Assembly: GCA_023415525.1 (NCBI GenBank)
Contig: JAEZKI010000094.1
Location: forward strand, 1 to 8,270
Reading direction: 5' to 3'
Origin: Bacillota bacterium
Lineage (GTDB): Bacteria > Bacillota > Clostridia > Lachnospirales > Cellulosilyticaceae
DNA length: 8,270 bases
Under the pieces are notes generated by a model. The model did not search any database and was not told the DNA's origin. It saw only the letters and a program-made list of their open reading frames with translations. Positions 1-7,772 of the stretch are shown piece after piece (positions within the stretch are counted from its first letter, which is position 1; every line of letters begins with the position of its first letter). Position numbers and translations under genes: made by a program.

Positions 1-2244
1 GGACCAGATCATTCCACAGCAGGGGCTGTATGGGTTATTAATAATCTTAGTGAGAAGAAACAGGGAATAGAAGGATTAACAGCTCAGTTAATTGCTATTT
101 GTATCATGTCTCATCATGGAGGGCTAGTTGATATATTTGATTCAAGAGGAGAATCACCCTATCTACGACGTCTAGATAAACTCAATGAAGATGAACAATG
201 GCAGAAAATGTATTTGCAAGTTGTAGAAGAAATGGAAAAAGTTTTAGATATGAAACATCTACGACAGCTTTGTATAGAAGCAATTGAAGAAGTAAGAGAT
301 ATATTTAGTAAGGTAGTAATAGGAGATAAAAGTGCACCTGAGCAAAGGTATGAATGTGGTGTTCTATGTAAATATTTATATTCATGTTTAATCGATGCAG
401 ATAGATATGATACAGCTACTTTTATGGATGGGCTTTCTATGCAGTTACCAATTGATAATAAGGGATTATGGGGTGAATTGGTAAATCGATTCGAAGATAA
501 AATTGGAGCATTTAAGGCAGATACAGAGATAAACAAGTTGAGACAGTCTATATCAAAGGCTTGCTATGATAATGCATTAAAAAGTAGTGGAGTTTATACA
601 TTAAATTGTCCAACTGGTTCCGGAAAAACAATGGCATCACTAAGATATGCATTACATCATGCTGAGGCTCATGGCAAAGAGAGGATATTTTATATTATCC
701 CTTTTATTACAATAACAGAACAAAATGCGGCAGAGATTAGAAAGATATTAAGTGTAACAGAGAAGGATGAATTAATTGAAAAGAGTATTCTAGAGTTACA
801 TTCAGCTAAAGAGGAAGAGGCAGAGGATAATCAAGAAGAATTACATGAAGCGGAATTATTAGCTGAACGTATGAATGCTCCAATGGTTTTTACAACAATG
901 GTTAGATTTTTAAATACTTTTTTTGCAAGTGGTACTAAGAATATGCGAGGTATTCATGCCTTTGCCAATTCGATTATTATCTTTGATGAGATTCAAACGA
1001 TTTCACCGAAACAGATTGCCATATTTAATGGAGTCATTAACTTTCTTACAGAAGTATGTCATACAACCGTGATTTTATCTACAGCAACACAACCCCTATT
1101 AAATCGTACACCAAGGGATATCCCCAATTTGCTGATGAAAAGTGGTTCAGAGCTATCAGGCTGTAATAAAGAAATGTATAAACTGTTTAAAAGAACAGAG
1201 ATTGTAGATAAAACGGAGATAGGTGGACATACAAAAGAGACAGTAAGCTCTTTTGTATGGGAATGTGTACAAAAAAATGGTAATGCGCTTGTTGTGCTTA
1301 ACACAAAATCAGCAGTGGTTACTTTGTACGAAACAATGAAAGAAAAATATGGTGAGAGAGCAGAAGAAGAAAAGATTACTTTCTATGTATTATCTACCAA
1401 TCTATATCCTAATCATCGTAAGAAAAGAATTGATGAAATCAGAAGGAAACTAAAAAACAATGAGAAGATGATAGTAATTAGTACACAGTTAATAGAAGCG
1501 GGAGTAGATATTAGCTTTAAGACAGTCTTTAGGTCACTAGCAGGCCTAGACAGCATTATTCAAAGTGCAGGTAGATGTAATAGGCATGGAGAAAATGAAC
1601 AAGGAGTATTTGGACAGGTTTATTTGATAAATCCTGATTTTGAAACACTAGGCTCGTTGGAAGATATTAAAAAGGGGAAAAATGCAACAGAGACCTTACT
1701 CGAATTGTACAGAAGAAATAAGCAAGAGTTAGAGGGTGATTTAAGCTCTATTAATGCAATTGAAACGTATTTTACATTATTTTATCAACAGCAAGTAGAG
1801 AATATGACCTATAGATTTAAAGAAGGTAATCGAGAACTCAAAATGTATGAGTTGCTAAGTGATAATAAGGAAATTAAAACTGATGGCGAGAAAAACCTTC
1901 ATATCGTGAAAAATTCCAGAACAATTATTAATCAAAGTTTTAAAACTACAGCAACACATTTTGAAGCAATAGATACTAGGGGCAAATCAATAATCGTACA
2001 ACATGGAGAAAGTAAAGTCTATTTAGAACAGTTACTATCCTTAAAGTGCTATGGAGATAAGTATAAACTATTGAGACAACTACAACCATTTGTTGTTAAT
2101 ATTTCAGAAGGTACATTTAAAAAATTAGGAGAGGCTCTTCACTACTATGAACAGCTGGGCATCTATGTATTAAATGAAGATTACTATGATGAGGTATTTG
2201 GTGTTTCAACTACCCCAGTAACAATGACATTTTATGATTTTTAG
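1..2244 (+). CDS. cas3: CRISPR-associated nuclease/helicase Cas3, type I-C (5' partial)
   Basis: Cas3 is the effector of type I systems. It is recruited to Cascade-bound target DNA, unwinds it with its SF2 helicase and degrades it with an N-terminal HD nuclease. The frame is already open at base 1 and reads GPDHSTAGA, so the gene begins upstream. The ATG at 106 lies inside the conserved HD-domain end (SHHGGLVD, visible codons 37-44) and is not the start. At least 747 residues are visible, and the missing part should hold the first HD metal ligands. Helicase motifs, counted from the first visible codon: Walker A PTGSGKT (204-210), DExH-type box DEIQ (329-332), STATQP (360-365), STQLIEAGVD (from 494) and QSAGRCNRHG (521-530, motif VI with its arginines). 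No frameshift or stop interrupts it. cas5c begins 14 bp downstream, so the two are probably cotranscribed. The family call is very secure. Type I-C is supported by the neighbours. Confidence 0.97.
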   Translation, partial: GPDHSTAGAVWVINNLSEKKQGIEGLTAQLIAICIMSHHGGLVDIFDSRGESPYLRRLDKLNEDEQWQKMYLQVVEEMEKVLDMKHLRQLCIEAIEEVRDIFSKVVIGDKSAPEQRYECGVLCKYLYSCLIDADRYDTATFMDGLSMQLPIDNKGLWGELVNRFEDKIGAFKADTEINKLRQSISKACYDNALKSSGVYTLNCPTGSGKTMASLRYALHHAEAHGKERIFYIIPFITITEQNAAEIRKILSVTEKDELIEKSILELHSAKEEEAEDNQEELHEAELLAERMNAPMVFTTMVRFLNTFFASGTKNMRGIHAFANSIIIFDEIQTISPKQIAIFNGVINFLTEVCHTTVILSTATQPLLNRTPRDIPNLLMKSGSELSGCNKEMYKLFKRTEIVDKTEIGGHTKETVSSFVWECVQKNGNALVVLNTKSAVVTLYETMKEKYGERAEEEKITFYVLSTNLYPNHRKKRIDEIRRKLKNNEKMIVISTQLIEAGVDISFKTVFRSLAGLDSIIQSAGRCNRHGENEQGVFGQVYLINPDFETLGSLEDIKKGKNATETLLELYRRNKQELEGDLSSINAIETYFTLFYQQQVENMTYRFKEGNRELKMYELLSDNKEIKTDGEKNLHIVKNSRTIINQSFKTTATHFEAIDTRGKSIIVQHGESKVYLEQLLSLKCYGDKYKLLRQLQPFVVNISEGTFKKLGEALHYYEQLGIYVLNEDYYDEVFGVSTTPVTMTFYDF

Positions 2245-2250
2245 AAGGAG
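2243..2250 (+). promoter_or_regulatory. Ribosome binding site of cas5c
   Basis: AGAAGGAG overlaps the cas3 stop codon (TAG, 2242-2244) and ends 8 nt before the ATG at 2259. An earlier ATG at 2251 is out of frame and ends after three codons, so 2259 is the start. The overlap suggests that ribosomes ending on cas3 help start cas5c. Confidence 0.8.
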
Positions 2251-2258
2251 ATGAAGAA

Positions 2259-3002
2259 ATGAAGCCTAATATAGTTGAGTTTGTTGTCCATGGAAGATAT
2301 GCCCTTTTTAGTGATCCGATCAATAGAATGGGTGGTGAAAAATTCACTTATCAAGTACCGACTTATGAAGCGTTAAAGGGTATTATTAGCTCTGTTTATT
2401 GGAAGCCAACATTCACTTGGGTAATTGATGAAGTACGTATTTTAAATCCCATAAGGTCTCAATCTCAAGGCATTAGACCTATCATGTATGGAGGAGGCAA
2501 TACGCTTTCCATATATACCTATCTTTCAGAGGTTGCTTATCAAGTAAAAGCTCATTTTGAATGGAATATGAATAGACCAGAACTAGAAGGAGACCGTAAT
2601 GAAAACAAACATCATAATATTGCTAAACGTTGTATTGAGAGGGGAGGAAGAAGAGACATATTTTTAGGAACAAGGGAGTGCCAAGGCTATGTAGAAGCTT
2701 GCTGTTTTGGAGAAGGTGGAGGTTTTTATGATAAGTATGGAGAGATGCCACTGGGTGTTATGTTCCATGGATTCACCTATCCTGACGAGACAAAATCGCA
2801 GAAACTGATAGCAAGGTTTTGGAAACCTATTATGAAAGATGGCATTATTACCTTTATCCGTCCAGAAGCTTGTGAAATAAAAAGAGAGTTGTTGCAAACC
2901 ATACCAAAGAATTTTAGCTTTGATATTAATAATATCTTAAGTGTAGAACAATTTGATTGGTGCAAAGAATTTGGAGGTGAGGCTAGTGAGTTGGATCAAT
3001 GA
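2259..3002 (+). CDS. cas5c: Cas5c (Cas5d), crRNA-processing endoribonuclease and Cascade subunit
   Basis: This 247-residue protein matches the type I-C Cas5 (Cas5d/DvuG) family in length and sequence. Type I-C lacks cas6. Its Cas5 cuts pre-crRNA at the base of the repeat hairpin and then stays on the 5' handle of the crRNA within Cascade. The N-terminal half carries the family pattern HGRYALFSDP (11-20), GGEK (25-28), VPTYEALKG (33-41), and YGGGNTL (77-83). By alignment with the Bacillus halodurans enzyme from memory (Tyr46, Lys116, His117), the catalytic residues are present as Tyr47, Lys117 and His118, so the enzyme should be active. The conserved stretches GGRRDIFLGTRECQGYV and HGFTYPDE follow. 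The last 17 bp overlap the start of cas8c in another frame, which implies translational coupling. Confidence 0.97.
   Translation: MKPNIVEFVVHGRYALFSDPINRMGGEKFTYQVPTYEALKGIISSVYWKPTFTWVIDEVRILNPIRSQSQGIRPIMYGGGNTLSIYTYLSEVAYQVKAHFEWNMNRPELEGDRNENKHHNIAKRCIERGGRRDIFLGTRECQGYVEACCFGEGGGFYDKYGEMPLGVMFHGFTYPDETKSQKLIARFWKPIMKDGIITFIRPEACEIKRELLQTIPKNFSFDINNILSVEQFDWCKEFGGEASELDQ
2973..2980 (+). promoter_or_regulatory. Ribosome binding site that sets the cas8c start at GTG 2986
   Basis: GGAGGTGA lies inside the 3' end of cas5c and ends 5 nt before GTG 2986. The cas8c frame stays open upstream to a TTG at 2953, but that codon has no comparable site, and the extra residues are not part of the family N-terminus. 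Confidence 0.85.
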
Positions 3003-4893
3003 CTTATATCTTACTTACGAAAATAATGAGGAACGAGTGGCAGAAGATTTATCAGCCAAAGCGATTTTATTACCCATAGCTCACTCTACTCAAAATGCTC
3101 AAATAGAAATAGTAATTAGTAAAGAAGGAGAATTTGTATGCGCCTATCCAATTGCTAAAGAAGATGCCATCACGATTATACCTGTTACAGAGGATTCAGC
3201 AGCTAGGGGGAATGGAAATAATCCTCATTATTTAGAGGATAAGCTAGAATATATAGCTGGTGATTATGAGGAATATACAGGAATAAATAACAGTGATAAA
3301 TATGGTAAGTTCCTAAGTTTTCTATGTAAATGGAGTGAATCTGATTATAGCACTATACAAGTACAAGCAATTAAATCGTATATAGCAAAGGCATCTGTAA
3401 TAAAAGATCTAGTGCAAGCAAAGGTACTTGAAGAAGAACAGGGTGTGTTAACAGATAAGAAAATTGAAACAATTGTTCAAAAAGAAGCATTTGTACGTTT
3501 TTCAATTCAACCTTCTACACTAGATGATGTAGGTAAGGAGAAAGCCGTTTATAAAGACAAAGAATTATTTAAAGCTTATGTAAAGTATTATGTAAGTCAG
3601 CAAAAAGATGTTGATCTGTGTTATGCTTCTGGAGAAGTAATCCCTTGTTCAACGAAGCATCCCTCTAAAATTAGGCATTCAGGTGATAAGGCTAAGCTAA
3701 TATCAGCTAATGATACATCTGGATATACTTATAGGGGAAGGTTTTCAGAGAGTTTACAAATTGCTTCTATAGGTTATGAAACCTCTCAAAAGGCACATAA
3801 TGCATTAAGGTGGCTGATTGCAAAACAAGGGTTTTCAATTGGTGAATTAGTTATTGTAGCTTGGGAGATATCTGGGAAAGAGATTATTTCACCTACTGAA
3901 GATACGGATGAGTGTTTGTTTGGAGATGAGAAAGATGAAAATATTACAACAAACGAAGCCTATGCTAGAAAACTAGAGCTAGCAGCTAAAGGTTATAAAC
4001 AAGACTTAAATGCTCAAGCTGAAATTGTTGTAATGGGCCTAGAGGCGGCAACAACAGGAAGGTTATCTATAAGCTTTTATAAAAAGATGATGGGCTCCAC
4101 ATTTATGGAAAATATATTGCAGTGGCATAGCACTTGTTTCTGGAGACATCATTATAAAAAGAGAGAAGATGAAAAAGGCTATAGGTGGTTTGTGGGAGCG
4201 CCTTCGCCAAAGGATATTGCAATAGCTGCTTTTGGTAGTAGAAATGATAAGCTGATTAAAGCAACTATTGAAAGAGTATTATCTTGTATTATTGATAAGA
4301 AGAGTATTCCAAGAGATATTGTTAAAGCAGCAGTAACAAGAGCATCTAATCCAAATGGATTTGAGAATAGTTATGAGTATATGAAAACAGTATCTGTTGC
4401 TTGTGCTCTAGTAAGAAAGAGTAGATATGATTATAGCAATAAAGAAAAAAAGGAGGAATGGGAAATGGCATTAGACAGAAATAATACGGACAGAAGTTAT
4501 GTGTATGGTAGATTACTTGGAGCAGCACAGAAGCTAGAAGAAATGGCACTTTTTTATTCAGGAGAACCAAATAGGACAACAGCAGCAGAACGTTTCTGCC
4601 AGCAGTTTGTGAGGAAACCAGGAAAGACATGGAAAATTATTAATGATCAGCTAAGACCTTATATAGCTAAGTTAAAGGCAATGGATAACCGAGAAGATAA
4701 AGCTAATAGCAAAGCCAAAAAGAAAAGTTGGTATATTAAGGAATTGCAAGAGATTTATGATTTAATAAGTGAGGAAGATTTTAGAAAAGAAGAGTCATTA
4801 TCAGAAGTTTATTTGCTTGGATATAATTGCCAATTAAATAGTTATGGAAAAAAAGATGATTTAGACCAGCAAGACGTAGATAGTTCTAACTAG
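2986..4893 (+). CDS. cas8c: Cas8c (Csd1), large subunit of type I-C Cascade
   Basis: This protein of about 635 residues is the I-C large subunit. In this family it recognises the PAM, stabilises the R-loop and recruits Cas3. The GTG start gives an N-terminus M-SWINDLYLTYENN, which agrees with the usual Csd1 beginning (MSW..DLY.TYE). It is preceded by an ideal Shine-Dalgarno sequence. Conserved stretches visible: GYTYRGRF (246-253), SQKAHNALRWLI (267-278) and TTGRLSISFY (356-365). The C-terminal 142 residues, from Met494, correspond to the small-subunit region and appear to be translated separately as Cas11c. The gene overlaps cas5c by 17 bp and is followed by a 45-bp gap before cas7c. That gap is the largest in the operon and shows no terminator hairpin. 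Family assignment is secure. PAM specificity cannot be read from the sequence. Confidence 0.96.
   Translation: MSWINDLYLTYENNEERVAEDLSAKAILLPIAHSTQNAQIEIVISKEGEFVCAYPIAKEDAITIIPVTEDSAARGNGNNPHYLEDKLEYIAGDYEEYTGINNSDKYGKFLSFLCKWSESDYSTIQVQAIKSYIAKASVIKDLVQAKVLEEEQGVLTDKKIETIVQKEAFVRFSIQPSTLDDVGKEKAVYKDKELFKAYVKYYVSQQKDVDLCYASGEVIPCSTKHPSKIRHSGDKAKLISANDTSGYTYRGRFSESLQIASIGYETSQKAHNALRWLIAKQGFSIGELVIVAWEISGKEIISPTEDTDECLFGDEKDENITTNEAYARKLELAAKGYKQDLNAQAEIVVMGLEAATTGRLSISFYKKMMGSTFMENILQWHSTCFWRHHYKKREDEKGYRWFVGAPSPKDIAIAAFGSRNDKLIKATIERVLSCIIDKKSIPRDIVKAAVTRASNPNGFENSYEYMKTVSVACALVRKSRYDYSNKEKKEEWEMALDRNNTDRSYVYGRLLGAAQKLEEMALFYSGEPNRTTAAERFCQQFVRKPGKTWKIINDQLRPYIAKLKAMDNREDKANSKAKKKSWYIKELQEIYDLISEEDFRKEESLSEVYLLGYNCQLNSYGKKDDLDQQDVDSSN
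4450..4456 (+). promoter_or_regulatory. Internal ribosome binding site for cas11c
   Basis: AAGGAGG, followed by A at 4457, is one of the strongest Shine-Dalgarno matches in the window. It ends 8 nt before an in-frame ATG at 4465. It encodes the Lys-Lys-Glu-Glu stretch of Cas8c. A closer ATG at 4458 is out of frame and too near the site to be used efficiently. Confidence 0.8.
4465..4893 (+). CDS. cas11c: Cas11c small subunit, nested in the 3' end of cas8c
   Basis: An in-frame internal ATG behind a canonical ribosome binding site would give a 142-residue protein beginning MALDRNNTDRSYVYGRLLGA and ending at the cas8c stop. In type I-C and some other type I systems, the small subunit Cas11 is known to be made by independent internal translation of the large-subunit gene. 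Several copies line the belly of Cascade and stabilise the R-loop. What is seen here: the start, the ribosome binding site, the same reading frame, a suitable length, and a sequence rich in charged residues and Leu/Ala consistent with the helical bundle expected of Cas11. What is inferred: that it is expressed and assembled. Conventional annotation would miss it because it lies wholly within another gene in the same frame. Confidence 0.82.
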   Translation: MALDRNNTDRSYVYGRLLGAAQKLEEMALFYSGEPNRTTAAERFCQQFVRKPGKTWKIINDQLRPYIAKLKAMDNREDKANSKAKKKSWYIKELQEIYDLISEEDFRKEESLSEVYLLGYNCQLNSYGKKDDLDQQDVDSSN

Positions 4894-4938
4894 CAATAAA
4901 TAAGATAAAGATAATAAACATGAAAAGGGGAATGAATA

Positions 4939-5790
4939 ATGAGTATATTTACAAACAAAATTGATTTTGCAGTAGTTTTTAGTGTGAAAAATGCCAATCC
5001 TAATGGAGATCCTCTTAATGGTAATAGACCTAGGGAAAATTATGAAGGATATGGAGAAGTATCAGACGTATGTTTAAAAAGAAAGATTCGTAATCGATTT
5101 ATAGATATGGGTCAAAGTGTATTTGTACAATCAGATGATAAAAATGTAGATGGGTTTAAGAGTTTAAGTGATAGAGCAGCTAATGCACCTGAATTAAAAG
5201 AAGCAGGTAAAGATAAGGATAAATATGCTAAAGCAGCTTGTGAGAAATGGTTAGATGTAAGAGCTTTTGGGCAAGTATTTGCCTTTAAAAGTGCAAGCAA
5301 AGGGGATGGCGTCTCAGTAGGCGTAAGAGGCCCTGTTTCTATTCACACAGCAGTAAGTACAGAAAAAATAGATATTAGCAGTATGCAAATTACTAAGAGC
5401 GTTAATAGTGAGACCAAAGACAGTAAATCCTCAGATACAATGGGAATGAAACATCGTGTGGATTCTGCAGTATATGTGACCTATGGGAGTATCAATCATC
5501 AGTTAGCAGAAAAGAATGGATTTACAGATGAAGATGCTGCTCTTGTTAAGGAGGCTTTAATTACTTTGTTTGAAAACGATGCATCTGCAGCAAGACCAGA
5601 TGGAAGCATGGAAGTATGTAAAGTAATTTGGTGGCAACATAATTGCCTAGCAGGACAATACTCTTCAGCAAAAGTACATAGATGTTTAAAGGTTATACCT
5701 AAGGTTGACTCTCCTAAAACTATAATGGATTACGAGATTGAAGTCGAACCATTAGAAGGGTTAAAAGTAGAGGTATATGAGGGAATATAG
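4939..5790 (+). CDS. cas7c: Cas7c (Csd2), Cascade backbone subunit
   Basis: This 283-residue RAMP protein of the Csd2/Cas7 family polymerises along the crRNA spacer to form the backbone of I-C Cascade. Typical features are the N-terminal beta strand and loop IDFAVVFSVKNANPNGDP (8-25), the SDVCLKRKIRNR helix (42-53), WLDVRAFGQVFAF (104-116) and VRGPVSIH (129-136). The later MGMKHRVDSAVYV..G stretch is also characteristic. Length is normal for the family. The ATG at 4939 follows AAAAGGGGA with about 7 nt of spacing. The ATG at 4932 is in another frame. The gene ends 14 bp inside cas4. No enzymatic activity is expected. Confidence 0.97.
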   Translation: MSIFTNKIDFAVVFSVKNANPNGDPLNGNRPRENYEGYGEVSDVCLKRKIRNRFIDMGQSVFVQSDDKNVDGFKSLSDRAANAPELKEAGKDKDKYAKAACEKWLDVRAFGQVFAFKSASKGDGVSVGVRGPVSIHTAVSTEKIDISSMQITKSVNSETKDSKSSDTMGMKHRVDSAVYVTYGSINHQLAEKNGFTDEDAALVKEALITLFENDASAARPDGSMEVCKVIWWQHNCLAGQYSSAKVHRCLKVIPKVDSPKTIMDYEIEVEPLEGLKVEVYEGI

Positions 5791-6436
5791 AGAAGATGAA
5801 TTTTTAATGTTATCTGGGCTGCAACATTATGTGTTTTGTAAGAGGCAATGGGCACTTATACATATTGAGCAACAGTGGGTAGAAAACTTTCTAACTACTG
5901 ATGGGAATATATTACATGATAAAGCACATGATGGGGCCTCTTTTGAAAAAAGGAAAGATACACTGATTTCAAGGGGCATGCCTATTCACTCTTACGAGCT
6001 TGGGGTCAGTGGAACCTGTGATATAGTAGAATTTCGTAAGTCTAGTAAAGGTATTTCAATACATGGTAGAGATGAAAAGTATGAAATCTATCCTGTGGAG
6101 TATAAAAGAGGGAGTACAAAAGAAGATAACTCAGATAGGTTACAAGTTGTGGCACAGGCCCTTTGCCTAGAAGAAATGTTTTGTTGCACCATAAATAAAG
6201 GTTATTTATTTTATGGAGAAATGAAAAGAAGGGTGGAAGTAGAGCTTAATGAAGGCATTCGAGAGGAAGCTAAAAAATTAATTGGTGAAATGCATGAGCT
6301 ATTTAGCAAGAAGCATACGCCTAAAGTGAAAGTAAGTAAAGCTTGCAAGGCTTGTTCTCTAGAGAGTGTTTGTTTACCTAAAATTACATATCAAAAAAAT
6401 GTGACAACATATATTAATAGAATGTTGGAGGAATAA
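5777..6436 (+). CDS. cas4: Cas4, RecB-like Fe-S nuclease of spacer adaptation
   Basis: Cas4 works with Cas1-Cas2 to select and trim prespacers by their PAM and to set their orientation. This 219-residue protein has the complete set of family residues. One cluster cysteine is near the N-terminus (Cys21 in FCKRQWAL) and three are near the C-terminus (Cys190, Cys193, Cys199 in CKACSLESVC), enough for a 4Fe-4S cluster. The RecB nuclease residues are His47, Asp82 (SGTCDIVEF) and Glu108 with Lys110 (PVEYKRG), followed by the Gln-containing helix LQVVAQAL. The ATG at 5777 overlaps cas7c by 14 bp, and only a weak, close AGAGG precedes it. Translation may therefore depend on coupling to cas7c. The in-frame ATG at 5807 is an alternative that would remove ten residues. 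cas1 follows after 4 bp. Confidence 0.96.
   Translation: MREYREDEFLMLSGLQHYVFCKRQWALIHIEQQWVENFLTTDGNILHDKAHDGASFEKRKDTLISRGMPIHSYELGVSGTCDIVEFRKSSKGISIHGRDEKYEIYPVEYKRGSTKEDNSDRLQVVAQALCLEEMFCCTINKGYLFYGEMKRRVEVELNEGIREEAKKLIGEMHELFSKKHTPKVKVSKACKACSLESVCLPKITYQKNVTTYINRMLEE
6427..6431 (+). promoter_or_regulatory. Ribosome binding site that sets the TTG start of cas1
   Basis: GGAGG lies within the last codons of cas4 (stop TAA 6434-6436) and ends 9 nt before TTG 6441. It supports a TTG start rather than any later ATG. Confidence 0.8.
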
Positions 6437-6440
6437 TAAT

Positions 6441-7472
6441 TTGAGGAAACTATTAAACACGTTATATATTACCAATCCAGATGCATACCTCGCACTAGAT
6501 GGTGAAAATATAGTAGTAAGGTGTGAAGAAACTGAACTAGGACGTGTGCCACTACATAATTTAGAAGCTATTGTCACCATGGGATATGTAGGGGCTAGCC
6601 CAGCACTTATGGGGAAATGTGCCGAATGTAATATAAGTATGACCTTTCTTAAGCCATCAGGGAAATTTCTAGCCAAGGTCACAGGAAAAGCCTATGGAAA
6701 CATTTTATTAAGAAAAGAGCAATACAGATTAGCAGATAGAAAAGAAGAATGTATTGGTATTGCAAAAAACTTTATTATTGGGAAGGTATACAATTCAAGA
6801 GCCGTTATAGAACGTGCTATTAGGGACTATCCCTTGAGATTAGATGTAGATAAATTAAGAAATACATCTTCTAATCTAAAAGAAGCTATAAACTATTCTA
6901 GACAAGCCAGTAATTGTGACCAACTAAGAGGGTATGAAGGTGAAGCTGCGACTTGTTATTTTTCAGTATTTGATGAGCTTATTTTACAGCAAAAAGAAGA
7001 ATTTATTTTTAAAGGAAGAACAAGACGTCCACCTTTAGATAATGTTAATGCGTTACTTTCGTTTTGTTACTCCTTATTAACAAGTATGTGTTGTTCAGCT
7101 TTAGAAACAGTAGGCTTAGATCCTTATGCTGGTTTTATGCATACAGATAGACCAGGAAGAGCGTCATTAGCATTAGACTTAATGGAAGAATTAAGACCTA
7201 TTATGGCAGATCGTTTTGTATTAACACTCATTAATAAAAAGCTTATTACAGATGATGGCTTTCAAGAGAAAGAAAATGGGGCTATTCTAATGGATGATGA
7301 GACTAGAAGGACTGTTTTAAAACTTTGGCAGGAGAGAAAAAAAGAAATGATTACTCATCCATTTATTGATGAAAAGATTGAATGGGGGTTGATTCCACAT
7401 GTTCAAGCAATGTTACTTGCACGTTTTGTAAGAGGAGATGTAGAAGAATATCCTCCATTCTTTTGGAAGTAG
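6441..7472 (+). CDS. cas1: Cas1 integrase, type I-C
   Basis: Cas1 is the metal-dependent integrase that, with Cas2, joins new spacers to the leader-proximal repeat. The TTG start gives (M)RKLLNTLYITNPDAYLALDGENI, which is the usual I-C Cas1 N-terminus, so TTG is preferred despite being rare. The N-terminal beta domain is followed by the helical catalytic domain. Putative metal ligands are Glu166 (GYEGEAA), His234 (AGFMHTDRPGR) and the LALDLMEELRP motif (Asp246, Glu249), matching the Glu-His-Asp/Glu set of the family. The stretch GRTRRPPLDNVNALLSF (192-208) is also typical. At 343 residues it is full length. It ends at FFWK, one base before the GTG that opens the cas2 frame. No disrupting change is seen, so adaptation is likely functional. 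Confidence 0.98.
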   Translation: MRKLLNTLYITNPDAYLALDGENIVVRCEETELGRVPLHNLEAIVTMGYVGASPALMGKCAECNISMTFLKPSGKFLAKVTGKAYGNILLRKEQYRLADRKEECIGIAKNFIIGKVYNSRAVIERAIRDYPLRLDVDKLRNTSSNLKEAINYSRQASNCDQLRGYEGEAATCYFSVFDELILQQKEEFIFKGRTRRPPLDNVNALLSFCYSLLTSMCCSALETVGLDPYAGFMHTDRPGRASLALDLMEELRPIMADRFVLTLINKKLITDDGFQEKENGAILMDDETRRTVLKLWQERKKEMITHPFIDEKIEWGLIPHVQAMLLARFVRGDVEEYPPFFWK

Positions 7473-7476
7473 GTGA
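7471..7476 (+). promoter_or_regulatory. Ribosome binding site of cas2
   Basis: AGGTGA overlaps the cas1 stop codon (TAG, 7470-7472) and lies 5 nt before ATG 7482 and 8 nt before ATG 7485. It covers the GTG at 7473, so that codon is unlikely to be the start. Confidence 0.7.
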
Positions 7477-7481
7477 TAGTC

Positions 7482-7772
7482 ATGATGGTTGTTGTAACCT
7501 ATGACGTAAATACAGAAACTCCAGCAGGTGTACGAAGACTTAGAAAGGTAGCTAAAGAATGTGTAAATCACGGACAGAGGGTACAAAACTCGGTTTTCGA
7601 ATGTGTACTAGATGATGCACAATATAGAGAACTGAAATATAAACTTGAAAAAATAATAGATAAGAAAGTTGATAGTTTAAGATTTTATAAGCTAGGAAAA
7701 AGCTATCAGACAAAAATTGAACATATTGGAGCAAAAGCAGTTATAGACATTGAAGGAACACTTATTATATAG
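7482..7772 (+). CDS. cas2: Cas2, structural partner of Cas1
   Basis: Cas2 forms the central dimer that holds the prespacer between Cas1 dimers. From ATG 7482 the protein has 96 residues and begins MMVVVTYDVNTETPAG. This matches the length and N-terminus of type I-C Cas2 proteins as I recall them (for example B. halodurans). The frame is open to a GTG at 7473, which would add three residues, but that codon sits within the ribosome binding site. ATG 7485 is also possible. Family signatures are Asp8 at the end of the first strand (TYDV), RRLRKVAK (18-25), GQRVQNSVFEC (31-41) and the C-terminal KIEHIGAK. The gene is coupled to cas1, with 9 bp between the cas1 stop codon and this start. Its stop codon shares a base with an inverted repeat. 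Confidence 0.96.
   Translation: MMVVVTYDVNTETPAGVRRLRKVAKECVNHGQRVQNSVFECVLDDAQYRELKYKLEKIIDKKVDSLRFYKLGKSYQTKIEHIGAKAVIDIEGTLII

Noticed and set aside
159..536. 125-codon open frame on the - strand within cas3
   Set aside because: Antisense to conserved cas3 sequence, no ribosome site, Ser/Cys-rich low-quality composition and no recognisable domain. It is a shadow of the coding strand.
106..2244. cas3 starting at the ATG at 106
   Set aside because: The frame is open to base 1 and encodes conserved HD-domain sequence (DHSTAGA) before this ATG, which itself lies next to the conserved SHHGG. The gene is truncated by the window edge.
2953..2985. Upstream TTG start for cas8c at 2953
   Set aside because: It lacks a suitable ribosome site and would add 11 residues not found in the family. 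GTG 2986 has an ideal site and gives the expected N-terminus.
4445..4451. A7 run as a programmed frameshift or slippage site in cas8c
   Set aside because: The zero frame continues through the conserved C-terminus, and neither alternative frame gives a meaningful product. The A-run is explained by Lys codons leading into the internal ribosome site.
4346..4630. 94-codon open frame on the - strand opposite the cas11c start
   Set aside because: Its hydrophobic composition is simply the complement of a Lys/Glu-rich coding strand. No start signal supports it.
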